Part shown: piece by piece, positions 32,532-40,966 of the stretch
Numbering within the stretch: position 1 is the first letter of the stretch
Layout of the letters: every line of letters starts with the position of its first letter
DNA from: Alphaproteobacteria bacterium
GTDB taxonomy: Bacteria > Pseudomonadota > Alphaproteobacteria > UBA828
Length of the DNA: 46,344 nt
NCBI GenBank assembly: GCA_011523425.1
Contig: WTGU01000035.1
Location: 1 to 46,344 of the forward strand
Direction of reading: 5' to 3'
Translations under genes and position numbers: made by a program
The notes under the pieces: generated by a model
What the model was told of the DNA's origin: nothing
The model's input: the letters and a program-made list of their open reading frames with translations, nothing else
Database searches by the model: none

Positions 32532-33779
32532 ATGCAGCATGTGATCGTGGGTGCCGGCCCGGCCGGCGTGGTTGCTGCCGAAACCCTGCGCAAGGGAGAC
32601 CGGAACGCCGGGATCGTGCTGATCGGCGACGAGCCGGAGCCGCCCTATTCCCGGATGGCGATCCCCTATGTCCTCGAGGGCATGATCGAGCAGAGCGGGA
32701 CCTACCTGCGCAAGGCGGACGGCCACTACGAGGGCCTCGGCATCGAGTACCGCCAGGGCCGGGCCGAATCGCTGGCGCCGGCGGACGGCGCGCTCACACT
32801 CAGCGGCGGCGACAAGGTGGCCTACGACCGGCTGCTGATCGCCACCGGCGCGACGCCGCTCAGCCCGCCGGTGCCCGGCCTCGATTCGCCTGGCGTGCAC
32901 AACTGCTGGACGCTGGCGGACTGCCGCGAGATCGCGGCGCTGCTGAACGACGACGCCAACGTCGTGCTGATCGGCGCCGGCTTCATCGGCTGCATCATCA
33001 TGGAAGCGCTGGCCAAGCGCTGCGGCACCCTCTCCGTGGTGGAGATGGAGGACCGCATGGTCTCGCGCATGATGGACGCGACGGCCGGCGGCATGCTGGA
33101 GCGCTGGTGCGCGGCCAGGAACATCCGGGTGCTCACGTCTACGCGGGTCACCGGAATCGAGGCCGCGTCGGGCGCAGGCGGCGACAAGGCGGTGGTGCTC
33201 GACAGCGGCGAGAGGCTCGAAGCCCACCTCGTCGTGCTCGCCGTCGGCGTCGCCCCCAATATCGGCTTCCTCGAGGGGAGCGGCATCAAGACCGACCACG
33301 GCGTGCTGGTCGACCAGCACCTGGAGACGAGCGCCGAAGGCGTGTTCGCCGCAGGCGACGTGGCCCAGGGCCTCGATTTCTCCACCGGCGAGTACTCGGT
33401 GCACGCGATCCAGCCGACCGCGACCGAGCACGGCCGCATCGCGGCGCTCAACATGCTGGGGCGACAGGCCCAGTACAAGGGCAGCCTCAACATGAACGTG
33501 CTCGCCACCGTGGGCCTCGTCTCCAGCTCCTTCGGTAGCTGGGACGGCGTCGCCGGCGGCGACAGCGGCGTCGTCGTGGACGAAGACCAGTTCAAGTATC
33601 TCCGGCTCGAGTTCGACGGCGACCGACTCGTCGGCGCGCTCGGCCTCGGGCTCACCGACCATGTCGGCGTGATCCGCGGCCTGATCCAGAATCAGACGGC
33701 GCTCGCCGACTGGAAGGAGAAGCTGCTGGAGAACCCGCACCGGGTGATGGAGGCCTACGTCGCGCACAGCCAGACCTGA
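32532..33779 (+). CDS. FAD/NAD(P)-dependent oxidoreductase (AorC-like)
   Basis: A 415-aa two-Rossmann flavoprotein. The FAD-binding GAGPAG lies at 7-12 and the NAD(P)-binding GAGFIG at 148-153; VFAAGDVAQG completes the FAD site. ATGATPLSPPVPGL is also typical. It resembles the nitrite reductase/NADH oxidase/rubredoxin reductase group but lacks the redox cysteine of NADH oxidase. Its place after the AOR genes matches AorC of Aromatoleum, which passes electrons from the AorAB unit to NAD(+). That role is inferred. It is separated from the AOR gene by a strong hairpin. Confidence 0.9.
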   Translation: MQHVIVGAGPAGVVAAETLRKGDRNAGIVLIGDEPEPPYSRMAIPYVLEGMIEQSGTYLRKADGHYEGLGIEYRQGRAESLAPADGALTLSGGDKVAYDRLLIATGATPLSPPVPGLDSPGVHNCWTLADCREIAALLNDDANVVLIGAGFIGCIIMEALAKRCGTLSVVEMEDRMVSRMMDATAGGMLERWCAARNIRVLTSTRVTGIEAASGAGGDKAVVLDSGERLEAHLVVLAVGVAPNIGFLEGSGIKTDHGVLVDQHLETSAEGVFAAGDVAQGLDFSTGEYSVHAIQPTATEHGRIAALNMLGRQAQYKGSLNMNVLATVGLVSSSFGSWDGVAGGDSGVVVDEDQFKYLRLEFDGDRLVGALGLGLTDHVGVIRGLIQNQTALADWKEKLLENPHRVMEAYVAHSQT

Positions 33780-33838
33780 GCGGCGGGAGAGCGATGGGCG
33801 CTGAGACGGCGGCTCCCTGACGGCGCCGGACCGACGCC

Positions 33839-34090
33839 ATGAAGGTCAACGTCAAGCTCTACGCGCTGCTGAGCGACTATCTGCCGGCGGGCGCCGTCGA
33901 CAACCAGGTCGAGCTGGAGCTGGACGACGGCACCACGCCGGAGGACGTCTTCGCCAGGTTCGGCCTGCCGCGCCAGTACTGCTCCATCGTGCTGGTGAAC
34001 GGCGTCTACGTGGAGCCGAGCGAGCGCGCCTCCCACGCGCTGAGGGAGAACGACACGCTGGCGGTCTGGCCGCCGGTGGCCGGCGGCTGA
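33839..34090 (+). CDS. MoaD/ThiS-family sulfur carrier
   Basis: An 83-aa ubiquitin-like protein ending in the double glycine GG that is adenylated and thiocarboxylated in this family. Segments VKLYALLSDYLP, LVNGVYVEP and ENDTLAVWPPVAGG match MoaD. MoaD supplies sulfur for the dithiolene of molybdo- or tungstopterin. Dedicated MoaD-like genes often accompany AOR genes, and this copy likely serves the tungsten cofactor of the adjacent enzyme. It lies 60 bp after the flavoprotein gene. Confidence 0.9.
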   Translation: MKVNVKLYALLSDYLPAGAVDNQVELELDDGTTPEDVFARFGLPRQYCSIVLVNGVYVEPSERASHALRENDTLAVWPPVAGG

Positions 34091-34144
34091 GCCGGCGCCC
34101 GGCCCGAGCGCGCGCCGGCGCCCGCCCGAGCACGAAGAGCGCCC

Positions 34145-34432
34145 GTGGCCCGCTCGCTCACCGTCGAAAAGGAGATGACGATCGAGCGCAGCGCGTTCCT
34201 GCGCACCCTGGAGCGCGCGCTCCCGCATGCGCGCATCGCCTCGGACGGCGACAGGATCACGGTGGAGGACGACGACGGCACGCTGGAGATCACCCTCTCG
34301 GACGAGCGCGTGCGCCGCATCGCGTCGCTCGCGCTGCCCGTCCTCACCGCGCGCTTCCGCTACGTCGACCACGCGGACCCGGCGGGGCACCTCGCCCGGC
34401 TCGAAGTCTCCTTCCAGCGGGGCGGGGGGTAG
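34145..34432 (+). CDS. Small protein of unknown function in the aor operon
   Basis: A 95-aa protein not recognised. It reads FLRTLERALPHARIASDGDRITVEDDDGTLEITLSD early (long runs split here) and ends RYVDHADPAGHLARLEVSFQRGGG. The pattern suggests one helix, then antiparallel strands. It has no signal, no membrane helix and no cysteines. GTG 34145 was taken because GAAGAG precedes it at a fair distance; ATG 34175 has AAGGAG directly abutting it. Its position between the MoaD-like and SRPBCC genes and the intact frame support a real gene. Confidence 0.65.
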   Translation: MARSLTVEKEMTIERSAFLRTLERALPHARIASDGDRITVEDDDGTLEITLSDERVRRIASLALPVLTARFRYVDHADPAGHLARLEVSFQRGGG

Positions 34433-34520
34433 GCGTATCCGTGCCAGATCGCGCGTTGCGCTGGCCGCGCTTTGCGTCCACCATTCCGGCGCGCCGCAAA
34501 CAACGAACGGAGGGAGGGCA

Positions 34521-34964
34521 ATGGCGTACACGCGAGCGAAGGTGGTCGAGGAGATCAGCGCATCGGCCGACCGAGTCTTCGGCGAGTTGGGCGCGTTCAA
34601 CAATCTGCCCGTGATCATGGCCGGCGCCATCACCAGGAGCACGCTCAACAAGAAGGGCACGGTGCGGACGCTCAGGATCAAGGGGATGAAGGGCACGCTC
34701 GACGAGACCCTGTTGAAGTACGACACGGCGACCCGCACGCAGATCTACAGGATCACCGACGACCCGAACGACCTGGTGCCCTTCAACGACTACACCGCCA
34801 CCATCAAGGTGAAGCCGATCACCTCGCGGCGCTGTCAGGTGGAATGGACCAGCCGCTTCGTGCCGAAGAGAGGCAAGACCAAGGCGGAATGCCTGGAGTT
34901 CGTCGACGGCATCTACCGCGGCGGCATCCAGGGGACGCGGGAGGTCCTCGGGGTCAAGAAGTAG
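34521..34964 (+). CDS. SRPBCC-superfamily protein (CoxG-like)
   Basis: A 147-aa protein that begins YTRAKVVEEISASADRVFGELG, the first strand and helix of the SRPBCC (START/Bet v1-like) fold. Later strands TRTQIYRITDD and RRCQVEWTSRFVPK lead to a long C-terminal helix. GGAGGGAGG precedes the ATG. SRPBCC proteins bind hydrophobic ligands. The CoxG branch is found beside CO-dehydrogenase-type operons, and here a CoxS-like gene begins the same operon. A ligand or membrane-recruiting role for the aldehyde system is inferred. It is the last gene of the operon. Confidence 0.8.
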   Translation: MAYTRAKVVEEISASADRVFGELGAFNNLPVIMAGAITRSTLNKKGTVRTLRIKGMKGTLDETLLKYDTATRTQIYRITDDPNDLVPFNDYTATIKVKPITSRRCQVEWTSRFVPKRGKTKAECLEFVDGIYRGGIQGTREVLGVKK

Positions 34965-34973
34965 CACGCCCCG

Positions 34974-35005
34974 CGCCGCCGTCCGTTTCGCCAGGCGCGG
35001 CGGCG
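34974..35005. terminator. Hairpin between convergent SRPBCC and truA genes
   Basis: CGCCGCCG (34974-34981) pairs with CGGCGGCG (34998-35005) over a 16-base loop, just after the SRPBCC stop and next to the truA stop. It could terminate both operons. No clear T-run follows on either strand. Confidence 0.4.
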
Positions 35006-35006
35006 A

Positions 35007-35756
35007 TCAGCACGCGGGCGGATAGAGCACCGCCTCCAGATAGAGGCCGTAGGCCGGAGCGGTCGGGCCGCTCCGGCTGCGGTCGCAGGCCGCGAGCGCG
35101 GCGCCCACGTCGGCCGGTGTCCGCCGTCCCTCGCCCACCTCTGCCAGCGTTCCCACCATCGCGCGCACCTGGTGGTGGAGGAAGGAGCGCGCCCAGGCAC
35201 GGATGACGATCTCCTCGCCGCAGCGCCTGACGGCGAGGCTCTGCAGGGTGCGGACCGGCGATGCCGCCTGGCACTGGGCGGCGCGAAAGGTCGTGAAGTC
35301 GTGGGTGCCCTCGAGCCGGCGCGCGGCGTCTGCCATGGCGCCCGTGTCGAGCGGTCGCGGCAGGTGCCAGGCGCGCTTGCGGGCGAGCGCCGGCGGCGCC
35401 TTGCGGTTCACGATCCGGTAGAGGTAGACGCGCATCGTCGCGTCGCGCCTGGCGTCGAAGCCGGGCGCCGCCTCGGCCGCATGGGTCACGACCGCCGGCG
35501 CGGGCCGGAGATGCGCATTCAGCGCCTCGCGCAGGACCTTCGGGCGGACCGTGCGGGCGAGGTCCAGGTGGCAGCACTGGCCGAGCGCGTGCACGCCCGA
35601 ATCGGTCCGGCCGGCGCCGTGAACCCTGACCCGCTCGCCGGAGAAGCGCTCGACCGCCCGCTCCAGCGCCTCCTGCACCGAGCGCCCGTCGCCCTGGTGC
35701 TGCCAGCCGACGAAGCCGGTGCCGTCGTATTCGAGGGTCAGCCTGTAGCGGGGCAT
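35007..35756 (-). CDS. truA: tRNA pseudouridine(38-40) synthase
   Basis: A 249-aa TruA that makes pseudouridine at positions 38-40 of the tRNA anticodon arm. The catalytic aspartate is D52 in [11 protein letters not shown]. Other family blocks are [22 protein letters not shown] and [14 protein letters not shown]. The length is normal. Its start overlaps the fmt 3' end by 19 bp, so it is the last gene of a leftward def-fmt-truA unit. Confidence 0.96.
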   Translation of the reverse strand: MPRYRLTLEYDGTGFVGWQHQGDGRSVQEALERAVERFSGERVRVHGAGRTDSGVHALGQCCHLDLARTVRPKVLREALNAHLRPAPAVVTHAAEAAPGFDARRDATMRVYLYRIVNRKAPPALARKRAWHLPRPLDTGAMADAARRLEGTHDFTTFRAAQCQAASPVRTLQSLAVRRCGEEIVIRAWARSFLHHQVRAMVGTLAEVGEGRRTPADVGAALAACDRSRSGPTAPAYGLYLEAVLYPPAC

Positions 35757-36667
35757 GGCAGAAGCGTGCCCGCTGCGATCGGCCGGCCGCGCAGGAAGGC
35801 GTCCCTACCCATCGGCGCCTTGCCGGCGCGCTGGAGCCGGGTCGGGCTGAGCGCCGCGCCGTCGCCGCAGGCGATGGTGAGCGCATGATCGAGAACGGTT
35901 CCGGGCGGCGCGTGGGCGTCCGCCTCGATCGCTGCCGCTGCCAGCAGCTTGATGCGCGTGCCTTCCAGGGTGAACCAGGCGCCCGGCGCAGGCGCCAGCG
36001 CGCGCACCTTGCGCTCGATCTCGGCCGCCGGCGCGCGCCAGTCGATGGCGGCCTCGTGCTTCTCCAGCTTCGCGGCATAGGTGGCGCCGCCGGCGGGCTG
36101 GGGCGTCTCCGCGAGACCGCCCGCGGCGAGCGCGTCGACTGCCGCGACCATCATCCGGGCCGAGAGCGCGGCGAGCGTGTCGTGGAGCGCGCCTCCCGTG
36201 GTCTCCGGCCCGATGGACACGCGCTCGGTGCCGAGGACGGGGCCGGTATCCAGCCCCTCGTCCATGCGCATGATGGTGACGCCGGTCTCCTCGTCGCCCG
36301 CCATGATGGCCCGCTGGATGGGCGCGGCGCCGCGCCAGCGGGGCAGCAGCGAGGCGTGGGCGTTGATGCAGCCGAGGCGGGGCGCGGTCAGCACGGCGGG
36401 CGGCAGGATCAGGCCGTAGGCGACGGTGACGGCGAGGTCCGCGCCGAGCGCCGCGAACGCCGCCTGCGCCTCCGCCGGCCGGAGGCTCGCGGGCGTTCTC
36501 ACCTCGATCCCGGCGGCGTCCGCGCGCACCGCCACCGGCGTCGGTCGCAGCTTTTGCCCGCGCGCGCCCGTGCGCGGCGGCTGGGTGTAGACCGCGGCGA
36601 CGGCATGGCCGCACGCCGCGAGCGCATCGAGGGTGGGCACCGCGAAAGCCGGCGTTCCCATGAACAC
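35738..36667 (-). CDS. fmt: Methionyl-tRNA formyltransferase (true start probably upstream)
   Basis: Fmt formylates initiator Met-tRNA using 10-formyl-THF. The 309 residues from GTG 36667 read [15 protein letters not shown], then [20 protein letters not shown], the catalytic Asn-His pair and folate-binding loop, and [20 protein letters not shown] with the catalytic Asp. The usual first strand (LRLVFMGTP) is cut by this start. The codons before it encode EPLRLV in frame, so the protein likely begins 8-10 codons earlier, where only CTG (36697) is available. It sits between def and truA. Confidence 0.94.
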   Translation of the reverse strand: MFMGTPAFAVPTLDALAACGHAVAAVYTQPPRTGARGQKLRPTPVAVRADAAGIEVRTPASLRPAEAQAAFAALGADLAVTVAYGLILPPAVLTAPRLGCINAHASLLPRWRGAAPIQRAIMAGDEETGVTIMRMDEGLDTGPVLGTERVSIGPETTGGALHDTLAALSARMMVAAVDALAAGGLAETPQPAGGATYAAKLEKHEAAIDWRAPAAEIERKVRALAPAPGAWFTLEGTRIKLLAAAAIEADAHAPPGTVLDHALTIACGDGAALSPTRLQRAGKAPMGRDAFLRGRPIAAGTLLPCPATG

Positions 36668-36725
36668 CAGCCTGAGCGGCTCAGGGGACTCCGGCAGCGG
36701 CGCGGCCCCGCTTGCGACGGGAGCC

Positions 36726-37244
36726 TCAGGCGCCGGCGGCGGCGCGGCGCGCCTTGGTCAGCTTGCGCAGGATGATGCTGCGCTTGACCAGCGACAGGTA
36801 GTCCACGAAGAGCACCCCCTCCAGATGGTCGATCTCGTGCTGGAGGCAGACGGCGAGCGTGCCCACCGCCGTCACCTCCTGCGCCGTGCCGGTCTCGTCC
36901 CGATAGGCCACCGTCACCGATTCCGGCCGCTCCACCTCCGCATAGTGGTCGGGGAAGGAGAGGCAGCCCTCCTCGCGGCTGACCCGCTCGTCCGAGCGCC
37001 ACACGATCTCCGGATTGACCAGCTTGAGCGGCGTCGGCGGCTCGTCCGCCATGTGCACGTCGGCCACGATGCAGCGCTTCGGCACGCCGACCTGGATGGC
37101 GGCGAGGCCGATCCCGTCGGCGGCGTACATGGTCTCCAGCATGTCGTCGAGGAGCGCGCGCACCTCGTCGTCGACGCTGTCGACCGGCTGCGAGCGCGCC
37201 TTCAGCCGCTTGTCGGGCGCGGTGATGATCGGGCGTACAGCCAT
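36726..37244 (-). CDS. def: Peptide deformylase
   Basis: A 172-aa metallo-hydrolase that removes the N-formyl group from new proteins. All three motifs are intact: GIGLAA (44-49), EGCLSFP with metal ligand C94, and QHEIDH with H136 and H140 and the catalytic glutamate between. The length is normal. It starts the def-fmt-truA group and follows an LLM oxidoreductase gene by 67 bp on the same strand. Confidence 0.97.
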   Translation of the reverse strand: MAVRPIITAPDKRLKARSQPVDSVDDEVRALLDDMLETMYAADGIGLAAIQVGVPKRCIVADVHMADEPPTPLKLVNPEIVWRSDERVSREEGCLSFPDHYAEVERPESVTVAYRDETGTAQEVTAVGTLAVCLQHEIDHLEGVLFVDYLSLVKRSIILRKLTKARRAAAGA

Positions 37245-37311
37245 CGCTTTCGACCGAAGCAGGGTCGTCGTCTAGCTATGACGGCCGACGATCGAGGTCA
37301 AGCGCGCGCAT

Positions 37312-38280
37312 TCACCCGTCGGCCTTGGGGCGCACCTCCTCGGCGAACTGGGTGATGGCGTCCAGCGTCTCCTCGATGGTCGGGCGCAGCATCTGCAGCA
37401 CCAGGTGGCGCACGCCGAGCTCGCGCATCGCCTTGATGTCGCTCGCGATGTCGTCGGCCGAGCCCGAGATCAGCATGCGCTCGCCGGTATCCGTCAGGAT
37501 CGGCTCCTCGCTGGCGCCGTACCAGACGGCCCAGAAGGCGACGTCGATACTGGCAGGATCGCGGCCCTCCGCCTCCGCCATGACGCGCACGTCGTCGAGC
37601 CCGGCGGCGAAGCGGCCGATCGTGTCCATCGGGAAGCGCGGGTTGCAGCCGATGGGGAACCAGGCGTCGCCGTAGCGGGCGGTGCGTCGCTTTGCCGGCT
37701 TGCTCTCGCCGCCGACCCAGATCGGCGGGTGCGGCTTCTGCACCGGCTTGGGATGGAACAGGATGTTGTCGAAGGAGGTGAACTCGCCCTCGTAGCTGGG
37801 CGCGTCTGCGGTCCAGAGCTCCTTGTAGATGCGCAGGTACTCGTCGGTCGCCCGCCCCCGCGCGTCGAAGGGCGGCGCGCCGACGGGCGGGAACTCCTCG
37901 GCCATCCAGCCGGCGCCGACTCCCACCACCGCGCGCCCGCCGGAGAGCAGGTCGATGGTCGACAGCAGCTTGGCCGTCAGCACCGGCTGGCGGTAGGGGA
38001 CCACCATCACCGAGGTGAGCAGCCGCATCTCGCTGGTGATGCCGGCGAGATAGGCCATCAGCGCGATCGGCTCCAGGCACTCGCCGGCGAGCAGCGTCGG
38101 GAAGTTGAGCGTGCCGTCGGGCGAGTAGGGGTAGGGCGAATCGATGCCCTTGGGCACCACGATGTGGTCCGGGATCGCCAGGATGCGATAGCCCATCTTC
38201 TCGCCGTGCCGGGCGATGGTGCCGATGTGCTCCGGCACGGCCAGCGGCCCGCCGTTCGGTACGTTGAAGCCGTATTCCAT
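37312..38280 (-). CDS. LLM-class flavin-dependent oxidoreductase 3
   Basis: A 322-aa luciferase-like protein. AGGGGA precedes ATG 38280. It reads MEYGFNVPNGGPLAVPEHIG, LAIPDHIVVP, LLTSVMVVPYRQPVLTAK, then GRAVVGVGAGWMAEEFPPVG, and HPPIWVGGESKPAKRRTARY. This is the TIGR03619-like branch often labelled F420-dependent, though the cofactor is unproven. It differs strongly from the other three LLM proteins in the window, so they are not recent duplicates. Its substrate is unknown. It stands between a lipid-related pair and def. Confidence 0.87.
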   Translation of the reverse strand: MEYGFNVPNGGPLAVPEHIGTIARHGEKMGYRILAIPDHIVVPKGIDSPYPYSPDGTLNFPTLLAGECLEPIALMAYLAGITSEMRLLTSVMVVPYRQPVLTAKLLSTIDLLSGGRAVVGVGAGWMAEEFPPVGAPPFDARGRATDEYLRIYKELWTADAPSYEGEFTSFDNILFHPKPVQKPHPPIWVGGESKPAKRRTARYGDAWFPIGCNPRFPMDTIGRFAAGLDDVRVMAEAEGRDPASIDVAFWAVWYGASEEPILTDTGERMLISGSADDIASDIKAMRELGVRHLVLQMLRPTIEETLDAITQFAEEVRPKADG

Positions 38281-38392
38281 TCCCCTGTCCCGTCCTGTCA
38301 TGTCTGGTTGTCGCCGCGATACGGCGGCCGTGAGCGATGGCGCCCGTTCTAGCCCGGATGTCTCGCCGGAGTCACGGCCCGCGCCGGGCCGC

Positions 38393-39379
38393 TCACAGGT
38401 AGCCGTTGGCGCGGAACCAGGCGAGCGCGTCGGCCAGCGCCTCCTCGGCCGGCCGGGCCGCGTAGCCGAGTTCGCGCGCGGCCTTGGCGGACGAGAAGAA
38501 CATCATCTTGCGCGCCATCCGCAGGCTGTCGCGGGTGAGCCTGGGCTCGCTGCCGGCGAGCCTCGCCCAGGCCTCGGCAGCGACGGCCACGGGCGCCAGC
38601 ACCCGATGCGAGAGCCTGATGCCGGGCGGCTTCCGCCCGCTGAGCCGCGCCAGGCACTCGAGGATCTGGCGCAGCGTCATGTCCTCGCCGCCGAGGATGT
38701 AGCGCTCGCCGATCGCCCCCCTCTCCAGCGCCAGCAGGTGGCCGGCGGCGCAGTCGTCGACGTGGACGACGTTGAGGCCGGTATCGACGTAGGCCGGCAT
38801 GCGGCCGGCGGCGAAGTCGACGATGATCCGCCCGGTTGGCGTCGGCTTGATGTCGCGCGGGCCGATGGGGGCCGACGGGTTGACGATGACCGCCGGCACG
38901 CCCTCGTCGCGGACGAGCGCGCGCACCGCCTCCTCGGCCAGGTACTTCGAGCGCTTGTAGTGGCCGATCATGGCGGCCTCGGTGACCGGCGTCTCCTCGT
39001 CGGCGGGCGAGTGATCGGCGTTGAGGCCGAGGGTGGCGACCGACGAGGTGTAGACGATGCGCGTGGCGCCGGCTTCCGCCGCGGCCCGCAGCAGGTCGCG
39101 GCTGCCCTCCACGTTGGTGCGGTAGACGGCGGCGGGATCCGGAATCCAGAGGCGATAGTCGGCCGCCACGTGGAACAGGGTATCGCAGCCCCTGGCCGCT
39201 CGCTCCAGCGAGGGGCGGTCGGTGAGATCGCCCGTGGCGCGGTCCACGTCGAGGCCGTCGATGTTGCGCGTGTCCGCGCGCGCCCGCGCTAGCACACGCA
39301 CGGCGTGGCCGGCATCGAGCAGCGCGCGGGCGACCGCCGAGCCGAGAAAGCCGGTAGCGCCGGTGACCAGCGTGGTCAT
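38393..39379 (-). CDS. hpnA: Hopanoid-associated sugar epimerase (HpnA-like)
   Basis: A 328-aa extended short-chain dehydrogenase. The NAD(P)-binding GATGFLG lies at 7-13 and the catalytic Y141-x3-K145 in GHYKRSKYLAEE. Characteristic HpnA blocks follow: VNPSAPIGPRDIKPTPTGRI, MPAYVDTGLNVVHVDD and GERYILGGEDMTL. HpnA is encoded in hopanoid clusters and may act on hopanoid head-group sugars. No squalene-hopene cyclase is present in this window, so the link is by family only. The start overlaps the phosphatidyltransferase stop (ATGA). Confidence 0.88.
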   Translation of the reverse strand: MTTLVTGATGFLGSAVARALLDAGHAVRVLARARADTRNIDGLDVDRATGDLTDRPSLERAARGCDTLFHVAADYRLWIPDPAAVYRTNVEGSRDLLRAAAEAGATRIVYTSSVATLGLNADHSPADEETPVTEAAMIGHYKRSKYLAEEAVRALVRDEGVPAVIVNPSAPIGPRDIKPTPTGRIIVDFAAGRMPAYVDTGLNVVHVDDCAAGHLLALERGAIGERYILGGEDMTLRQILECLARLSGRKPPGIRLSHRVLAPVAVAAEAWARLAGSEPRLTRDSLRMARKMMFFSSAKAARELGYAARPAEEALADALAWFRANGYL

Positions 39380-40071
39380 GGCTGGGCCGCCGGCCGCTTG
39401 CCGAAGAGCAGGCCGCGCTCCTTCCAGGCGAGCCAGGCCACGTAGAGCGGCGGCAGGGCGACGCCGGCAAGCAGCAGCACGATCAGACCGCCGCTCCAGG
39501 TGATGGGTCCGATGAAGTACATCGCGTCCTCCAGGTGGATTCCCTTGAACATCGGCTGACGCGCCTGGCGCGTGCCGGCGCGCTGCTCGATCCGCCAGAA
39601 CATGAGGAAGAGCGCGGAGACCGAGACGCCGGCGATGAGTCCGAGCCAGGGCGCCCAGTCGCCGATCCAGCTCTCCTGCAGGCCGATGCCGATGCAGACG
39701 AAGAGCGCGACGTGGAGGAAGGCATCGGAGTAGTTGTCGTAGTGATAGCCGAAGCGGCTCGACTTGCCAGAGAGCCTGGCCAGCTCGCCGTCCATGTGAT
39801 CGACGAAGTTCGACAGCATGAAGAGCCCGGCGGCGTAGAGGATCTCGGGCCGCGTTCCCATCGCGAAGAGCCCGCAGGCCGCGAGCCCGAGGAGGAGCCG
39901 GACCGTGGTGATGTGGTTGGGCGTGACCGGCGTGTGCACCAGCGGCCGCACCATCCAGCGGGCGAGCCGCTGATCCCAGGCCACGCGCGGCTTCTTCTCG
40001 GCAGCCGTGCCGGCCTCGTCGCCCGGGCCTGCGCCGGAGGCCTCGTCCTCACCCGTCTTGCGTTCGACCAT
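39376..40071 (-). CDS. CDP-alcohol phosphatidyltransferase-family membrane enzyme
   Basis: A 231-aa protein. The CDP-alcohol transferase signature is complete: D94-G95-x2-A98-R99-x8-G108-x3-D112-x3-D116. Several hydrophobic helices surround it. These enzymes join a CDP-activated group to an alcohol to make a phospholipid or similar lipid. The start ATG 40071 has a promoter so close that the transcript may be leaderless. A divergent nucleotidyltransferase 51 bp away could make the CDP-activated precursor. The polar head group is unknown. Confidence 0.88.
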   Translation of the reverse strand: MVERKTGEDEASGAGPGDEAGTAAEKKPRVAWDQRLARWMVRPLVHTPVTPNHITTVRLLLGLAACGLFAMGTRPEILYAAGLFMLSNFVDHMDGELARLSGKSSRFGYHYDNYSDAFLHVALFVCIGIGLQESWIGDWAPWLGLIAGVSVSALFLMFWRIEQRAGTRQARQPMFKGIHLEDAMYFIGPITWSGGLIVLLLAGVALPPLYVAWLAWKERGLLFGKRPAAQP

Positions 40072-40078
40072 GCGCCGA

Positions 40079-40106
40079 CATATAGCCGGAATCGGGGTCG
40101 TGACAA
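40079..40106 (-). promoter_or_regulatory. Sigma-70-type promoter for the phosphatidyltransferase-hpnA genes
   Basis: On the minus strand TTGTCA (40101-40106) and TATATG (40079-40084) are separated by 16 bp. The -10 ends 7 bp before the ATG, so transcription would start at or within a base or two of the start codon, giving a leaderless mRNA. Confidence 0.5.
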
Positions 40107-40122
40107 CGCCGAACGTTCCGCC

Positions 40123-40857
40123 ATGCGCGCCGTCATGCTCGCCGCCGGCGTCGGCCGGCGCCTGGGACAATCAACGCCGAAGGTGCTGCTCAGCTTCGGC
40201 GGGCGCAGCCTGTTGCACCGTCACCTCGCCATTCTCGACGCCCTCGGCGTGAGCGAGCTCGTGATCGGCATCGGCCACGAGGCGCTGGCGATCGAGCGGG
40301 CGCTCACGGCGCTCGGCCGGAGCGAGGTCTCGACCGTCTACAACCCGGAATACGAGCAAGGCAGCATCCTCACGCTCTGGTGCGTGCGCGAGGCGCTCAC
40401 GGCAGGCGGCCCGGTGCTGCTGATGGACGGCGACGTGCTCTACGACCGGCGCGTGCTCGCGCCCCTGATCGAGACGCGCCATGCCGACTGCCTGCTGGTG
40501 GATCGCGCCTGGGAGCCGGGCGAGGAGCCGGTCAAGCTCGGCCTCAAGGGAGGCGTGCCCGCCGATTTCGGCAAGACCATCGACCCGGCGACCGAGGTGC
40601 TGGGCGAATCGGTCGGCTTCTTCCGGCTGAGCGAGGGGACGGCGGCGGCGCTGGTCGCCACCGCCGGGCGGATGATCGATGACGGCGGCACGGAGCGCCC
40701 CATGGAGGATGCCGTCGCCGCGGTCCTCCGCGCTGCGGCGCCGCCCTTCGGCTTCGAGGACGTCACCGGCCTGCCCTGGATCGAGATCGACTTTCCGGAA
40801 GACGTGACCCGCGCCGAGAGCGAGATCCTGCCCCTGCTCGTGGGCGACGAGAGCTGA
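40123..40857 (+). CDS. Sugar/phosphoalcohol nucleotidyltransferase (NTP_transferase)
   Basis: A 244-aa nucleotidyltransferase. The N-terminal signature MLAAGVGRRLGQSTPKVLL (residues 5-23) binds NTP. LLMDGDVLYD carries the metal-binding aspartates, and PWIEIDFPEDVTRAE closes the active site. The size and pattern resemble phosphocholine or phosphoethanolamine-type cytidylyltransferases as well as inositol-phosphate cytidylyltransferase. Divergence from a CDP-alcohol phosphatidyltransferase supports CTP as cosubstrate. The exact alcohol is not predictable. Confidence 0.85.
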   Translation: MRAVMLAAGVGRRLGQSTPKVLLSFGGRSLLHRHLAILDALGVSELVIGIGHEALAIERALTALGRSEVSTVYNPEYEQGSILTLWCVREALTAGGPVLLMDGDVLYDRRVLAPLIETRHADCLLVDRAWEPGEEPVKLGLKGGVPADFGKTIDPATEVLGESVGFFRLSEGTAAALVATAGRMIDDGGTERPMEDAVAAVLRAAAPPFGFEDVTGLPWIEIDFPEDVTRAESEILPLLVGDES

Positions 40858-40897
40858 CGCGGGGCCCCATCGGAGGCGATCTGCCACCCCTCGTCGA

Positions 40898-40927
40898 TTG
40901 GACTGACACGGGCCGCCTCCCCATAAT
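40898..40927 (+). promoter_or_regulatory. Sigma-70-type promoter of LLM oxidoreductase 4
   Basis: TTGGAC (40898-40903) and CATAAT (40922-40927) have an 18-bp spacer and lie 39 bp upstream of the LLM 4 start, after the nucleotidyltransferase stop. The hexamers are good for such GC-rich DNA. Confidence 0.5.
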
Positions 40928-40966
40928 GGAGCCCGCGCGGGGGAATAGACGCGGGGGAGGCGCACG

